Source: Chamaecrista fasciculata (lineage: Eukaryota; Streptophyta; Magnoliopsida; Fabales; Fabaceae). Taken from it: a stretch of DNA of 64,000 nucleotides. The notes beneath the pieces were generated by a model, which was not told where the DNA came from, made no database searches, and saw nothing but the letters and a program-made list of their open reading frames with translations. Shown here one piece after another: positions 1 to 38,616 of this stretch. The translations under genes and the position numbers were made by a program. Position 1 is the first letter of the stretch. The number at the start of each line of letters is the position of its first letter. The stretch lies in the NCBI GenBank assembly GCA_003254925.1, contig QANZ01053543.1, positions 47,109 to 111,108 on the forward strand, read 5' to 3'.

Positions 1-1430
1 ATCTATGGTTCTTGAATAATCAAGAAGTGTTCTTGATTATCAAGATTGATTGGGATTGGCGATTTTCTCACTCTCTATAGAGCTCTTAGGCGAAATTCTT
101 AGTCTGATTAAGAATTGATCTGTGTTGTGAGTTATCTCTGAGATAGGCACCTAGAGCCTCTATTTATAGTGTTCTCATTCCTAGTTTTAGGGAATCCTGA
201 TCCAATTAGGATATCTCTAAGATATGGGATATCTTTTAGATATCTCAAAATATCTTTTGATTTATAATATTAAACTTAATATTATAATTCAAAAATAAAG
301 GCCCAATTTCGAATTTGATTATCCTAGATCAAATCTTGAATCAAATCTTGATTTGCTCAAATCCTATTGGTTGGAATGAGTCATGAGATTTTGATTTTAT
401 AATTTAAAAATTACTTTAATAATTAAACCATAAAATCGACTTTAGCCTAGACCCAAACTCTAAAANTCATAATTTCAACCTTTTCACTGTGTTTCCCGAC
501 ATTTCTAACTTCATCTGTAGTTGTATTTGTTTTGTTTAGGCCTTATCTTTTAATTGAAAAAAAAATAATAGTTCATTACTTCAAATATTTTTTTAAGATA
601 AAAGAGACAGTACAAGTTGAACGAATGAAATTATAGTTTTTAAGCCAATCTATCTTATTTTAAATTATAATTTATCAAAATTTCGATTATATTTTTTATT
701 GGTCAAATGGTCATTTTGATCGTAAATATATGCCCGGATATTCATTTTGATAATTTATATTTTAAAATATTTATATTAGTCTTAAATTGACAATGTTTCA
801 TTTTGATTCTAAATTATTGAATGCAGTTATATTGATCTCTATTCACATTTGAATGTGACAAGTTCAAAACTACATGTTGCTCCTAATGAGTTTTTTTTAG
901 ATCGTTAGCAAATAATGTTAAATCAGACTCAAATTAATTTTTTTTTTTTGGGCCAATGATTCAAAAATGAGTTTAAAACTAATTTTTCATAATTTTTTTT
1001 CTTTTTAATCACAAATCCACTTTCTCGAAAATTTCGAACTCGTTTTATTTTTAAAACTAAACAAAACATCAAGTTAAAACATAACTAATGCAATTCAAAT
1101 AAAACGTGTCCAATAATAGAATATTGAATTTTTTTTGAATTATCATTATATTTTACTGATTGGTGTAATTCTTTTTTTTTTTTTGAATCTGCTCAACAAA
1201 AGGTTATAATTAAATTATTTTTAACACTTTAAGGACTATGACTAAACCTGAGCAAACATTCAAAACTAGATTAAAATTCATCAGAACCTTAAAAGTTAAT
1301 TGAATCAAACAAAACACTTGAAACTGAAATGAAACTTGGGCTGGAAATTTCAATATTAAAATAGAACTGTCGTGACTCTTGACACTTATTTTTTTACATT
1401 AAGGATAAAATTAATAAAACAAACTCAGGA
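1..1430. other. Intergenic flank, possible LTR/foldback debris
   Basis: I see no gene here. The first 400 bases include a short TATA-like stretch near 160 and AT-rich filler, and could be the end of an old LTR, but no PBS, PPT or partner LTR is visible. From about 700 to 950 the sequence resembles blocks at 41,560-41,780 and 45,720-45,920, with shared phrases around 'attttgat..aaattattgaat' and 'gatcgttagcaaa', so it is a dispersed repeat of unknown class. A single N lies at 466. Confidence 0.35.
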
Positions 1431-2676
1431 GGACAAACTGCCTTGTCCAAGGGGCGTGCGTGTGATCTCATTCAAGACAATGGTCTTTGGAAAAGAGACT
1501 TCATACAACAGCATTTTAGCGTGGATGACTCAAATGCTATCCTTAACACCATCACCTCCTCCAAAAATAATCCGGATATTCTTAGCTTTACTCCAGCTGC
1601 TGATGGTCAATACACTGTTAAGAAAGGTTACAAAATTTTTGCAGGCATCAGAAATGGCATCCCTGACAACCATCATAATGCCATTATGAATTGGAAGACC
1701 TTGTGGAAAATTAAGGTTCCTCCCAAAATCCTCTGCTTCTTCTGGAAGCTCTGTCATCAAGGTTTGCCTCTTAGGGATGCTCTCATTAGAAGGAACATTC
1801 ATGTCCCTAGCACCTGTGGTTTTGGTTGCTCTATGGATGAGAACGCTGACCATCTTTTTGTTCATTGTCCTCTTGCCCGTGCCAGCTGGTTTGGCAGTAG
1901 ATTAAATGTAAAAATTGACAATTGGGTAAATGGGGACTTCAGCAACTGGCTAATCGAATTGGTGGACGCATACTCCAGTGATAACTTGGTTGCTGTCAAC
2001 AAGGAAGCTGTGGAATTCTCGGTCATCCTCTGTTGGAGTATCTATTCCTTGCGTAACAAGGCAATATTTCAAAATCTCAAAGTAACTCCCCAAGCTGTGA
2101 TCTCTCTTGCTAATAAAACTTTCGCTGAGCACACTGTTTATGGTACCCAAAATCTTACCCATTGCTCTCATCTCCAAGAGGACTCTTCGCGCCATTCTCC
2201 CGTTCTGGACATGCCTCGTTTCCCTAGCTTTACCACCCATCTCCTCATCAGTGGCAGGAATTGGAAGAAGGTACAGAAGCAAGGAGTCATGGTTTGCAGG
2301 TATGAGGAAGGACTTCAGACTGCCATTCTTGGATCCACGACCAATGACAACAGAAGCCTCACTTTCAACATTCTCATGACTATCCGGCGGGTTATTGATG
2401 TCCTTACTAGTTCACACAACCAAAATATGGTTATTTGGTGCCCCTGCAGGACAGTGGTCAACATTCTCAACCACAAAAGAAAAACTCCCAGAGAAGTTGG
2501 CATTATCGTCAATGATATTGATTCCATCGTTTCCTCGCACCAGTCTATTACATTTGCTTTCACAAATGCTAATATCGATACTTCCTACTTAGATTTCCTT
2601 AAGTCTTGTATTGTTGGTTATTTTTTCTGTAATCTTTAGTTGTTCCCTGTTTTGAATCAAAAAAAAAAAAAAAAAA
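1431..2676 (+). mobile_element. 5'-truncated LINE (non-LTR retrotransposon) 3' end with poly(A)
   Basis: An open frame (about 1443-2639, 398 codons, no ATG at its start) followed 20 bases later by an 18-A run at 2659-2676. The order of modules is that of plant L1-type LINE ORF2 carboxyl ends: a zinc-binding RT module (zf-RVT; W-K-x-K-V-P-P-K, then C-x-F-x-C and D-H-L-F-V-H-C-P-L-A), then an RNase H-like tail. The reverse transcriptase and endonuclease parts are absent, the usual result of 5' truncation on insertion. I found no convincing target-site duplication. The intact frame suggests a fairly young copy. Confidence 0.8.
1443..2639 (+). pseudogene. LINE ORF2 C-terminal fragment: zf-RVT plus RNase H-like
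   Basis: This is the coding remnant of the LINE, entered by truncation rather than at a start codon. Residues about 80-150 hold the zinc-binding module, with cysteines in C-G-F-G-C and the D-H-L-F-V-H-C-P motif. The last ~150 residues resemble the RNase H-like domain (RVT_3 type) of plant LINEs. There are no internal stops. In a full element the protein copies LINE RNA at the target site; this piece lacks the polymerase palm and should be inactive. It is the only clean frame here, so overlapping frames on both strands are shadows. Confidence 0.75.
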
Positions 2677-4372
2677 CTGAAAATAAATTTAAATTTTTAA
2701 TGCACACTTTCATTTACTGGGGGAATAAAATGACATTTATTTGAGTCACATTATGTGGTTATGTGCCATGAAGGGCATACACTCCAATTTTGTGTACATC
2801 TCATCTTTTTACATAACTCGCATGTTATACAAATTTTGGCTGCCAAAAACGTTCCATTCCATAGCTGGAAGTTGGGTGAGTATTAAGTAACAGCGGCAGA
2901 TATATCTGAAGGCCAAAAAGAAATTCCCTCAGCCATTTTCTATAAGCCTATAAGGCAGTAAAGCCCATCTATACAATGTTTCACAGATATAACATGATAG
3001 TAGAAAAAAAAAAAAAAAAAAANAAAAAAAAAAAAAAAAAAAAAGCTTATATGCTACAACTTTAATGCACAATACTAGCCATCCTATTGATGATTCATGG
3101 ATATAATGTTGTATAGGTAGAAACACGAAGATGCTTCCCTAAATTCTTGGGGAGCAACAATCCGGGAGTCGATATCGGTATCTCAACCCGTATCTTACTG
3201 TATCTGCGGCCATGAAATGAGGTGATGACAGCCCAAATGAAGTAAGTGACAATATGTCATCCCTGAAATATTGGCATAAAGCTTAGATATGTATGATTAT
3301 GATATGTATAATCAGTGGATGCAACTGTTAAACATTAGAAGTGAAAATGACTCAGGATGCTCGTTTCGATAGGGGCAACACATTTATATTTAAAACAAGT
3401 AAATTGAAATTCCAGTCACTAGATTATATGGGCTTCGTCAGTTTAATCCTTGATTTTCTGAAATGTTAAGTTTCATCCCTGAAAATTCATGGCTAGTTAC
3501 AAATTAGTCCCTCCATAAACACCCCAACAATCTACAACTCAGTCCCTCGAAAGACTAAATTACAATGAATCATGAATTTTCTTGAGACAAAATCAAACAT
3601 TTCAAAAATTCAGACTAGAATAACAAAGCCCTCATAATCTTAGGACTAAATTGATAGTTTACTTTATTTAAAATGTAGAAATAATGGTCCATGGGACAAA
3701 GACTGGCTCCTATTTGTTACTTCACTTAATTACAAAAGTAACTTCAAATATATCCTTAATCCTAGAGAAATAGAATGAGGTAAGGCTAACATCTAAGAAG
3801 TTTTCTACCACATTGAGTCCTCGGCACTACATGAATGCCCTACTATTTAGTTTACTAGGTAGCATCATTGCCATGATTGACACAGGAAGCAAAACCTGAT
3901 AAAATAGACAGATTAGTGACTACAAATTCCTAAAAAAAAAAAAATCAGAGTTATCAAACTTCAATCAAATCATGACTTTTATTCGAGTAAAATCATGTCC
4001 CATGTGCACATATTTTTACCAAATTCACTGCAAGCAGTCAGTAGTAGTACCTTGAACTAAAAATTTGTTACCATCCAAAACAAAGCCTCAAAGATATGGA
4101 CGCACTAATAATCTGAAGAAGGAACCCAAGTGCCCTTAGTTCAACTTAATCAAGGTTAGCAAGAACAAGGAGCTCTAGGTTAACTATGAGTAACAGGAAA
4201 AAGCTTTCTACAAGGGTAGATATAACCACAAGTATTTCTGTTAAAGTAAAAGAAAGACCAAGCAGTCATGAATGGAAGACAGCATTGTACCTCGAATTAT
4301 CAACACAGGTCAGCTCTAATTTGTTAAAATTCTACAAGCATCGCCTTCTGCATGCGATGTCAATACATTCAG
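2677..4372. other. 3' flank of the BEACH gene, probable 3' UTR, with a foldback repeat
   Basis: This lies between the LINE poly(A) and the stop codon of the minus-strand BEACH gene. The part nearest 4372 is probably 3' UTR; a further UTR exon near 3100-3280 is possible but unproven. A near-homopolymer A tract with an N (3002-3044) is low-confidence sequence. A palindromic repeat at about 3405-3665 has its own entry. I saw no other coding potential; frames here are low complexity. Confidence 0.4.
3405..3665. repeat. Foldback (palindromic) MITE-like repeat
   Basis: The left half (agtcactagattatatgggc, then phrases such as 'tttaatcctt', 'agtccctc') returns as its reverse complement in the right half ('aaagccctcataatc', 'ggactaaattga'). 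The whole forms an imperfect hairpin of about 260 bp. No transposase is present. Several other unrelated palindromes in this window carry the same kind of 'ggtccct' motif. Confidence 0.5.
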
Positions 4373-30694
<26,322 letters not shown>

Positions 30695-30699
30695 CCTTC

Positions 30700-31560
30700 C
30701 TCAGCAAGGTTTATTAAGCATCAGGACTTTGTGATCCAAATATTGAAAAACGATATAACAATTCCATCCATTACTTCCACCAAGCCCAAATCTCTATTTT
30801 AGAAATAAAGCAAAGTGTCACAGATTGTTAGTGTATAACACAAAGAATAAATAAATGTGTTACACCAAAAACAACAATAATAATAACAATAATGAAGCTG
30901 GTTGAAAATTAGAGGGGAGGTGTTTTAATACACAGAAGAACAAAAGAAAGTTGAGAAGCTCACTCTCAAACAGCAGAGAACTATTAATAATAGATTAGCC
31001 ACCTTAAACTTTAGCATTGACAAGCAGAGAACAAGTACATTCGATCTTATTTCCCCTACACGATCCCGGACCTCGTGTTCCAAGTGGAAGAAAATGAAAA
31101 TAGAATGAAAGAACTGAAGAAACATCACTAACATTCTCTCACTTTCACTTCATTCTTCCCTTTGTCAGCTCTACCCAGCTACCGAGAAAAATCATTTTAC
31201 TAAATCACAATGAATTAAATACCCCATAATTCTTAAAAATTGAGAAACTGGTCAATTAAAAGTGGGAAGTAGAAGAAAATACACATCAAACAGAAACCAA
31301 AAGGCGATTGATTGATTAATCCACAACTCATCGTAATTTTTGCAACAGGTCAAACCTAAATCAAAATATGTAAGTACCTGAAGAGATGGAACGACTGAAG
31401 CTCCCTTGAGGTTCTAGGGTTCTTGATGGGAGAGATCGGATATATAGGAATTCTCTCCCAAACCTTTTTTCTTTTCCTTTTTTTTTTATTTTTCTTATGA
31501 GAAGCCAAATGGATTCCTCAAAGCTTCTTCAATGGCGTCGGTCATAGAATCAAGAGGGAT
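30700..31560 (-). other. Probable BCHC 5' UTR exon and leader intron
   Basis: On the minus strand a clean donor (CTTCAG|gtactt) follows 31378 and an acceptor (gctgag) ends at 30700, seven bases before the ATG. This suggests a non-coding first exon reaching to about 31,500 and a leader intron of about 680 bp (30700-31377). Upstream is a tandem 'cgatttt' stretch near 31,625-31,650 that may lie in the promoter. The transcription start is not determinable from sequence. Confidence 0.4.
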
Positions 31561-31624
31561 GCGTGAAGAAGAGGAAAATCAAAATCTTGAAAAGCTAAAG
31601 CAAACCCCGGAACCTAATATAATT

Positions 31625-31651
31625 TCGATTTTCGATTTTCGATTTTCGATG
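31625..31651. repeat. Short tandem repeat in the BCHC upstream region
   Basis: Roughly four copies of an 8-base unit (attttcg) lie just upstream of the probable BCHC leader exon. The position is compatible with the proximal promoter. No function is inferred. Confidence 0.6.
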
Positions 31652-32148
31652 TTTCTTTGGGTTTAACTCTGCTTTCATCAAACGATTTTACCAGACTGAT
31701 TTTTCACTGCGTCAGATAATTGTAGAAAGTATTATTTATTTATTTATTTCAACAGCCGTAAAAATGTCGAATATATATAATCTGCCTTTGGATATTCACA
31801 ATAAATCAATAATAAATACTTTTTTCTTACAGTTTTTTTTCTTTAGATTTTTTTAGAAAATATATTTCATATTTATTCATGCCCAAAAGACCAAAACCTT
31901 ACAAAGTTGCAGGGACAGATTTTTTGAAAGATTATTATTGTCTGGCAGCATATATTTAATAGTAATATTTTACGTTTATTGTATTGATTGACAGGTTTAG
32001 AATTTTTAAAAAAAAAAAATGTAAATTGATAAAGGTCATCATATATTATTATTGAATCCAATAGTTATAAAAAAATTCATCTAAAAAAATTGTTATATAA
32101 AATTTAATTTTTAATAATGAATATCTATTTTTATTTACAAAATTATTA

Positions 32149-33643
32149 TAAGTTGCTTTTTTGGGTAAATATTGAAAGGGCCTGTTTGTTTCGTAATTAT
32201 AATTTCATTACAAATTTATTATCCCTATTTTCAATACATAATTTGAACTACAGTGTAATACACATGTTTCTTTACCAATTATAAACTCATTACAAAAATA
32301 TCATTTCATTACAACATCATTTCAATATATTTTTCATACTCAATTACTAACATACTCCTACTCAAATACCTATAATTATAATACTCTAATACAAATATAN
32401 ATATTGGTAATTCTTCTTCTATTTTTTAAATTATATTAGTAATATTTTTTATTGTCAAAATTTAAATAAAATAATTCAGTCTATGTTATTTACATTTTGG
32501 TCTATAATATAAAATATATGATTAAGACCACAAAAATATACATTTTGGTCCCTCATCTAGTATATATATGAGTAATATTCTTTGTAATGTAAAAATATAA
32601 AAAAAATTAAAAAAAAAGTAATAAAAAAAATATATAATTCAATCTCAAAAATTTACATTTTGGTCCCTCCTCCCGTATATGTATGGATAATATTTTTTGC
32701 AGTGTACAATATTCTAAACAAAATTCAAAACCAGTAATGAGAAAAAATGTATAATTCATACAAAAAAAATATACATGTATATGTATCTCCTCCGGTATAT
32801 ATATGGGTAATATTTTTGGTACTGCAACAACTGAAAATAATTCAAAAAAATATATAATTCATACCCCAAAAACATACATTTTAGTCATTTCTCTAGTATA
32901 TATATGGATAATATTTTTTGTAGTATAAAAATTTAAAAATAAAATTAAAAAACAATATAATCTTTCAAATAAATTATTCTTTTTCATATAATTATCTTAT
33001 TTTTTTATGTACCGTATACTGTTGAAATTATTTATCAAATTCTCCATAATATAATATGTTGTTAGTTGAAGATAAATTATTTGGTTCATCAATTTGTAAA
33101 GATTATTCTATTTTAGTCCCTGAATTTATTTTTTAGTCAATAAATTTGAGAAAGAGACTAAATCGTTGATGAATGCGATCTTTTACAGGCCGAGACATAC
33201 ATTTCACTTAGTAAGGACCGAATCGTTGAATTGATATAAAATCGTAGACCAAATATAAGGTTTTTAAAATTTCCATGTTATTTACATCTTGGTTCTTTCA
33301 TTTCATTACATAAAGCAACTTCAACCTTCATTACAAATATTCATCTTTAGCACACATTCCAAGACAATTTCATTACCATTTCATTTCATAACGACCACAA
33401 TCAAAAAAGTCAAAATATCATTTCATTATCAAATACCAATTCTACCTTTATACAATTTTTAAAAACTCATATATTATTTCAACCAACCACAATCATTACA
33501 TACCCTTTTACATAATTTCACACCCTATTTTTTTCATTACATCTTAAACAATCCATACACCATTTTACATTCTATTTTTATTACCTAATTTTTTCATTAT
33601 CATTTCATTACATATATCCCAAACACACCGTAAGTTGCTTTTT
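32149..33643. repeat. AT-rich non-autonomous element candidate with 13-bp flanking repeat
   Basis: The block is bracketed by the same 13 bases (TAAGTTGCTTTTT at 32149-32161 and 33631-33643). Near its ends lie opposed 'gggcctgtttg' and 'caaacacaccg' motifs, like imperfect inverted ends. Inside are a ~110-bp tandem array (32537-32960) and a segment (about 33110-33320) homologous to 34540-34850. It has no coding capacity. Class undetermined; a 13-base duplication is long for a DNA transposon. Confidence 0.4.
32537..32960. repeat. Tandem array, four diverged units of ~105-118 bp
   Basis: Units start near 32537, 32653, 32771 and 32874. Each contains a version of 'acattttggtccct', then 'agtatatatatggg' and 'taatattttttg', then an A-rich tail with 'tatataattcat'. 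A related single unit sits near 34,360-34,400. It is AT-rich and non-coding. Confidence 0.7.
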
Positions 33644-33849
33644 ACAATAACTTTTCCACGTTATTTTTATTTAAAAAGAAATTAAAAAAAAATACAACAA
33701 TCAAGTATATGATGTCAGGCCAAAACAAAAATAGTATATGATGGCATTCCACTATTCCTAGAGCTACATCCCACAACAAGTTGTAAATTTATCATCTAGC
33801 CTGATTGGGAACAACACATCTTAAACTCATCCTATCTTAATTTTAATCT

Positions 33850-35690
33850 CAACCTAAAATTAGATGAACAATCCAGTTTGGGTGTTTGTGTGGCACATAA
33901 TCTCAGCTCATTTCATCCAAATCATCATCTCATCCAAATCATCATCCCATTTATCATACATTTACTAAGATACCCCTACTCAAATACCTATAATTACCTA
34001 TACTCTAATACAAATATAAAAAAACTATTTAGCAAAATAGTAATTTTCAATACCCTCATTTATTACACTTACAACTTTCTCTCTCCACTCATCATTTTTT
34101 CTTTTTTCTTCCTCTTTTTCTTATTCANTTGGCTCGGCTCCCCTCCCTAATTCCTACATAATATATATATAGATATATTTATATAATATTATAATATGTA
34201 TAATATATATATAATAATATATAAATATTTTTATTTTATAAAATATATTATATTATACTATATATAATTTATAATTTATATTAATTTTAAATAAATTAAT
34301 TCAACTCATGTTATTTACATTTTAGCCCATGATATAAAATATATAATTCAGACGCCAAAAATATATATTTTGGTCCTTTCTCTAGTATATATATGGGTAT
34401 ACGAGAGAAGCAGATAGTGGAAGAAGAATGGATGGTGCGATGTGCTCATGCGTGAAGATGTTCAACGGTCATATTATTACCCGCAAAAAGACAAATCGTT
34501 TTGATTAATATATAATTTTTGGTCCTACATTTTTTTCGTGGATAACATTTTGGTCCTTCAATTTATTTTTTGGAGGAAAGTTTGCAATATAGAAACCCAA
34601 TCATTGATGAATGNGTCCCACATTTTTTCGTGGATAACATTTTGGTCCTTCAATTTATTTTTTGGAGGAAATTTTGCAATATAGAAACTCAATCATTGAT
34701 GAATGCAATTTTTTATGGGTCAAGAGATATATTTCACCTTCGTAAGGACCGATTCGTTCAATTTATATAAAATCATAGACCAAATGGTAGGTTTTTAAAA
34801 ATTTTCATGTTATTTACATTTTGGTCCTTTCATTTCATTACATAGTACTACTCCAACCTTCATTACAAATATTCACATCTAGCACAAATTTGGTCGATAA
34901 ATGCAAAGTTAAGGATGAAATTGTACAATTACAATCATTTCCATATTACTTGCATTATGGTCCCACGATATTGTTTGTTATTTTTTGTACCTTGCAAATA
35001 AAAAATATACCCGATTGTTGACAGTACAAGCTTTGTTCGAGCCCCGAGTACAGATATTAGGGACCGATTCTTTGGACCGATACAATGTTATGGACCAAAT
35101 TTTATGTTTACAATACTTTTCATGTTATTTGCATTCTAGTCCCCAAAATATTACTTATTATTTTCTTTATATTCAAATTCATAAATGTGCCCCATTATTC
35201 ATGGATGGGATTCTCTACAGATTTGAATTATCACTCACACATGTTAGGGATTGATTAATTGGCCGGATACAAATTTATGGACCAAATTGCATTCTCGAAA
35301 GAATTTTAATGTTATTTTCATTTTGGCCCATAATCTCATCCAATAGGATGGACCAAAATCCATCATCCCAAAATTTTGAGAAATCACGCTTTCCAAGATC
35401 ATCTCATCCCAATATCATCCTAGTCAAACCCCACCCAAACACCTATCATCTCATCTCAATCTCCATCTCAACATCATTATTTCATACCATTTCTACCCCT
35501 ATACAAATTAAAAAAATCCATAATCATATTTCAACCAACCACAATCATTACATACCCTTTTATATAATTTCACACCATATTATACATCATTTTCTCTCAA
35601 ACCATCCAAACACCACTGCATCATTTCATCTTATCCTAATTTCAACATCATCTCATCTCATAGGTTGAGATTGGATTAGGATTAGAAGTT
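33850..35690. repeat. Second AT-rich repeat block related to the previous one
   Basis: Opens with 'cagtttgggtgtttg' and closes with 'gttgccaaacaggta', an opposed pair like degenerate inverted ends. Its interior shares the 'gaatgc..tttt..ggtc..gaga.ata.atttcac' segment with the 32149-33643 block, so the two appear to be relatives. It contains single Ns at 34128 and 34614. No gene; the short frames are low-complexity. Confidence 0.4.
34522..34705. repeat. 91-bp direct duplication separated by one N
   Basis: 34522-34613 and 34615-34705 are nearly identical ('gtcc.acattttttcgtgg' ... 'atcattgatgaatg'), with exactly one N between them. This is what two overlapping contig ends look like when a gap is closed without merging, so it may be an assembly artefact rather than a real tandem duplication. 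Confidence 0.75.
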
Positions 35691-35940
35691 GCCAAACAGG
35701 TAAGTATTTCCTTTTTGTTACTTTTATTTTCGGCCAAGTCAATTGGCTCAATTACAGGCAAAAACAAAAACTGTATCAATTTGATATTAAAATCACTGGT
35801 CCGATCGGTTCAACCGTCAACCAACCAATAAAATGAGTTAGTTTAACCTAAAAATTAAATTAGCAGTTAGATCGGAGTTAACCATCTATAATTGTTGAAT
35901 CCACGGTCCAACTGCTGAATTGGTGGTCCAACCACCCACT

Positions 35941-35989
<49 letters not shown>

Positions 35990-36872
35990 NGCATTATCTC
36001 AAACCATAAATCGAATATTTGTCCGAATCATTGGTTCTATCCTAATAACACTGATTCAAATATAAAAAGTATGTGAAGTATTTTGTTCATTTAGAATATT
36101 TTTTTATTGGGATAATTAAGCATTATTGAAGATATTTATTATTAGTAACAATAATTGTAAATTTATCATCTAATCAATTAAGTATTTTCTTTTGTTACAT
36201 TTATTTTCGGCTAAGTCAACTGGCTCAATTACAGGCCAAAAAAAAAACAGGCTCAATTTGATATTGAAATGTAAAAAGTATGTTAAGTATTTTGTTCATT
36301 TTCAGGTCAAAAAGAAAAAATATTTTGTTCATAATTAATTTTTTTTTGGGATAATTAAGCATTATTGAAGATATTTATTATTAGTAACAATAATTAATTC
36401 CCTCGTTAACTTATAAACACCTCATTATACACATGAGATTGAAAATAGTATTATATCAGTTGTTTTTTATTTTTAATTACTAAAAATAATAATTTCAAAA
36501 TACATATAATGGTGAAAAAAGTGTAAAATCTCTAAACAATTATGACCGGAAAGAGAATGACTTGTTATGATCGCTTTATATTAAAAAATTCAAACACATA
36601 GCTGTCAATACTTTTTTAATGGTAAAAAATTGTCAATATCATCGATATTAATAATACTAGAAGTCAAAAGTCTACCGTTTTATTTTTCTGGATCATATTT
36701 GGCCAACAATTAAAGCTTTTTTTTAGCTATATGGACCAACTGACTAACGTATTCTATCATTGCACATGTCAATCGTAAAGTTATTGATGGATCGATTTTA
36801 CCGAATAATTTATTGAATAGTTTTCTTAGATATTCCCACTTTTTTTCAAAGTATAGGAACCATTTATATTTA
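35691..36872. other. AT-rich intergenic stretch with poly(T)/N
   Basis: No gene seen. Contains a ~48-base T run ending in N (35942-35990), which marks uncertain sequence. Two similar pieces ('cggc.aagtcaa.tggctcaattacaggc' at about 35,730 and 36,210; 'gggataattaagcattattg' at about 36,108 and 36,348) show local duplication. Confidence 0.5.
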
Positions 36873-37272
36873 GGGTAAATTATACTTTGGTATCCTGTTG
36901 TTTGACCCTATTTCACTTTGGTACCCTGTGGTTTGAAACTTGACACTTTGGTACCTTGTGGTATTCTCCATTAATACTTTGGTACCCTTTGGAGCTATTT
37001 TGTAGTTTTAACCATACCAAATTTTTCAAAAATTACATATTGACGCTAAAAAATTTTCAAAAAATTACAAATAGGTCATTGGATACATATTATCTAGGGA
37101 CTAAAATGAAAACTTTAAAATAACTTTGGGGTCAATATGTAATTTTTGAAAAATTTATTATGGTTAAAATTACAAAATAGCTCCAAAGGGTACCGAAGTG
37201 TTAATGGAGAATACCACAGGGTACCAAAGTAAAATAGGGTCAAACCACATGGTACCAAAATATAATTTACAA
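36873..37272. repeat. Foldback MITE, family A copy 1
   Basis: Starts 'gggtaaattatactttggta' and ends 'taccaaaatataatttac'; the two halves are reverse complements over roughly 180 bp each (e.g. 'ggtaccctttggagc' against 'gctccaaagggtacc'). It is a non-coding hairpin-forming element of about 400 bp. A close relative lies at 46430-46796, and a more distant one at 39021-39391. Confidence 0.75.
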
Positions 37273-38256
37273 TATATTTAATCATAAAAGTCCTAAATTG
37301 GGCTAAGACTCGTCATAGAATAAGGCCCATTCCTTGCATTGATGATGGGCTGGGCTCAATGAAGTATTGCAAAATACTGGAATAGAGTGGCAATGAAGTA
37401 AGTTGTAAACTTGTAACCTACAGTTTTCCTGCTGAGACTTGTTTGTTGTAAATGAATGAGTTTTTTTTAGTCCCAAAAAACTAGTCAGTATTTTTTTGGA
37501 AAAAAAAAGTAGTGACCTCCGGTTTTATGGTAAATAAATGAACTTATCGTAGACCATAAGATAGGAAACCAAATATTGGAAGGGGTAGATCTTGTAATTT
37601 TTTTCATTATTTGTATTTTGATTCATAATTGAGTTTTGATTTTTTGATTTTTTTCATACTATGTTGGAGCATTGTAGAATTCATAGTTTTTTGGAAGATA
37701 GTAGTATAATACTAAAATTAAGGAATTGGCCTTCAAAAATTATTTTATTTGCTCCAATGTACAATTTCTTTGCCGGGGCGAGAACTTGTTCTCTTTATGA
37801 AGAAAACATAAATACACTCATGTCCATTATGGTATTATTATAAAGTTGGCTTTAACCAATTATGGAAAGAAAGGTGCTCTTATCATTCATGACAAACATG
37901 GGTATAGTTGATACCAATTGTATTGAGTATGGCAAATCCCTCATAAATGATTTATGATGGTTTTACACACCATTATAATTTAATCTACCGTACTCACTAA
38001 CTAAACTCATAAACCACGATTTAACCCCTAAATCATCTCACTTCATCTTCCACTATTCCTAAACTATCCTCCTAATCTCTTAGTTAAGAGTACGAGATTA
38101 GTTCTTTTGAAATATAAAGTTATTAAAATGATTTTTATCTCTATCAATCAAATTTAATTTATGTACGTAATTTGGTTCAGATTCAAAATGTCATCTTCAA
38201 TAAACTCAACTATTGAATTATATTAATAAAGTTACATAGTTTATAAATATTTTTTT
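37273..38256. other. Intergenic stretch
   Basis: AT-rich, with no convincing gene. A 60-codon open frame at 37661-37843 resembles nothing I recognise and is probably chance. Confidence 0.4.
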
Positions 38257-38616
38257 TTATAAATAAACTATAAATAAAAACAAAGCAAAAATAGTCAACC
38301 ATTCCCTAACATAAACAACAACACTAGACAGTATATCAACTAACGAAGGTGGGGAGTTTGCAACCCATCCAAGAGAACTCATTTTTGTTTCAGACAAATT
38401 GGCAAGACAATCAGCTGACACATTAGTAGATCTAGGGATCCAACTAAAACTACAATTATTTAAATAACTAGAAAGATAAATAAAATCATCTAAAAAAGAT
38501 AAACACTTCCAATCAGGACAACAAACAATCCTAGTGGTTGTTCTAAATAAAGACATAATCAAACTCAAAGCAACAATAATAATTTGATCAAACGATACGA
38601 CGTCGTGGAAGAGCAT
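38257..38616 (-). pseudogene. LINE RNase H-like domain remnant
   Basis: The minus-strand frame contains NNCSFSWIPRSTNVSADCLA, matching the carboxyl-end pattern 'W-I-P-R-x-x-N-x-x-A-D-x-L-A' of the RNase H-like domain of plant LINEs. Upstream on the same strand the frame is broken, so this is a decayed 3' remnant. It ends in an A/T-rich stretch on the element strand (38,240-38,260), which may be the worn poly(A). Confidence 0.55.

Noticed and set aside
35942-35990. 48-base T tract as a poly(A) tail of a minus-strand insertion
   Set aside because: It ends in an N and no retroelement sequence adjoins it on either side; more likely uncertain homopolymer at a gap.
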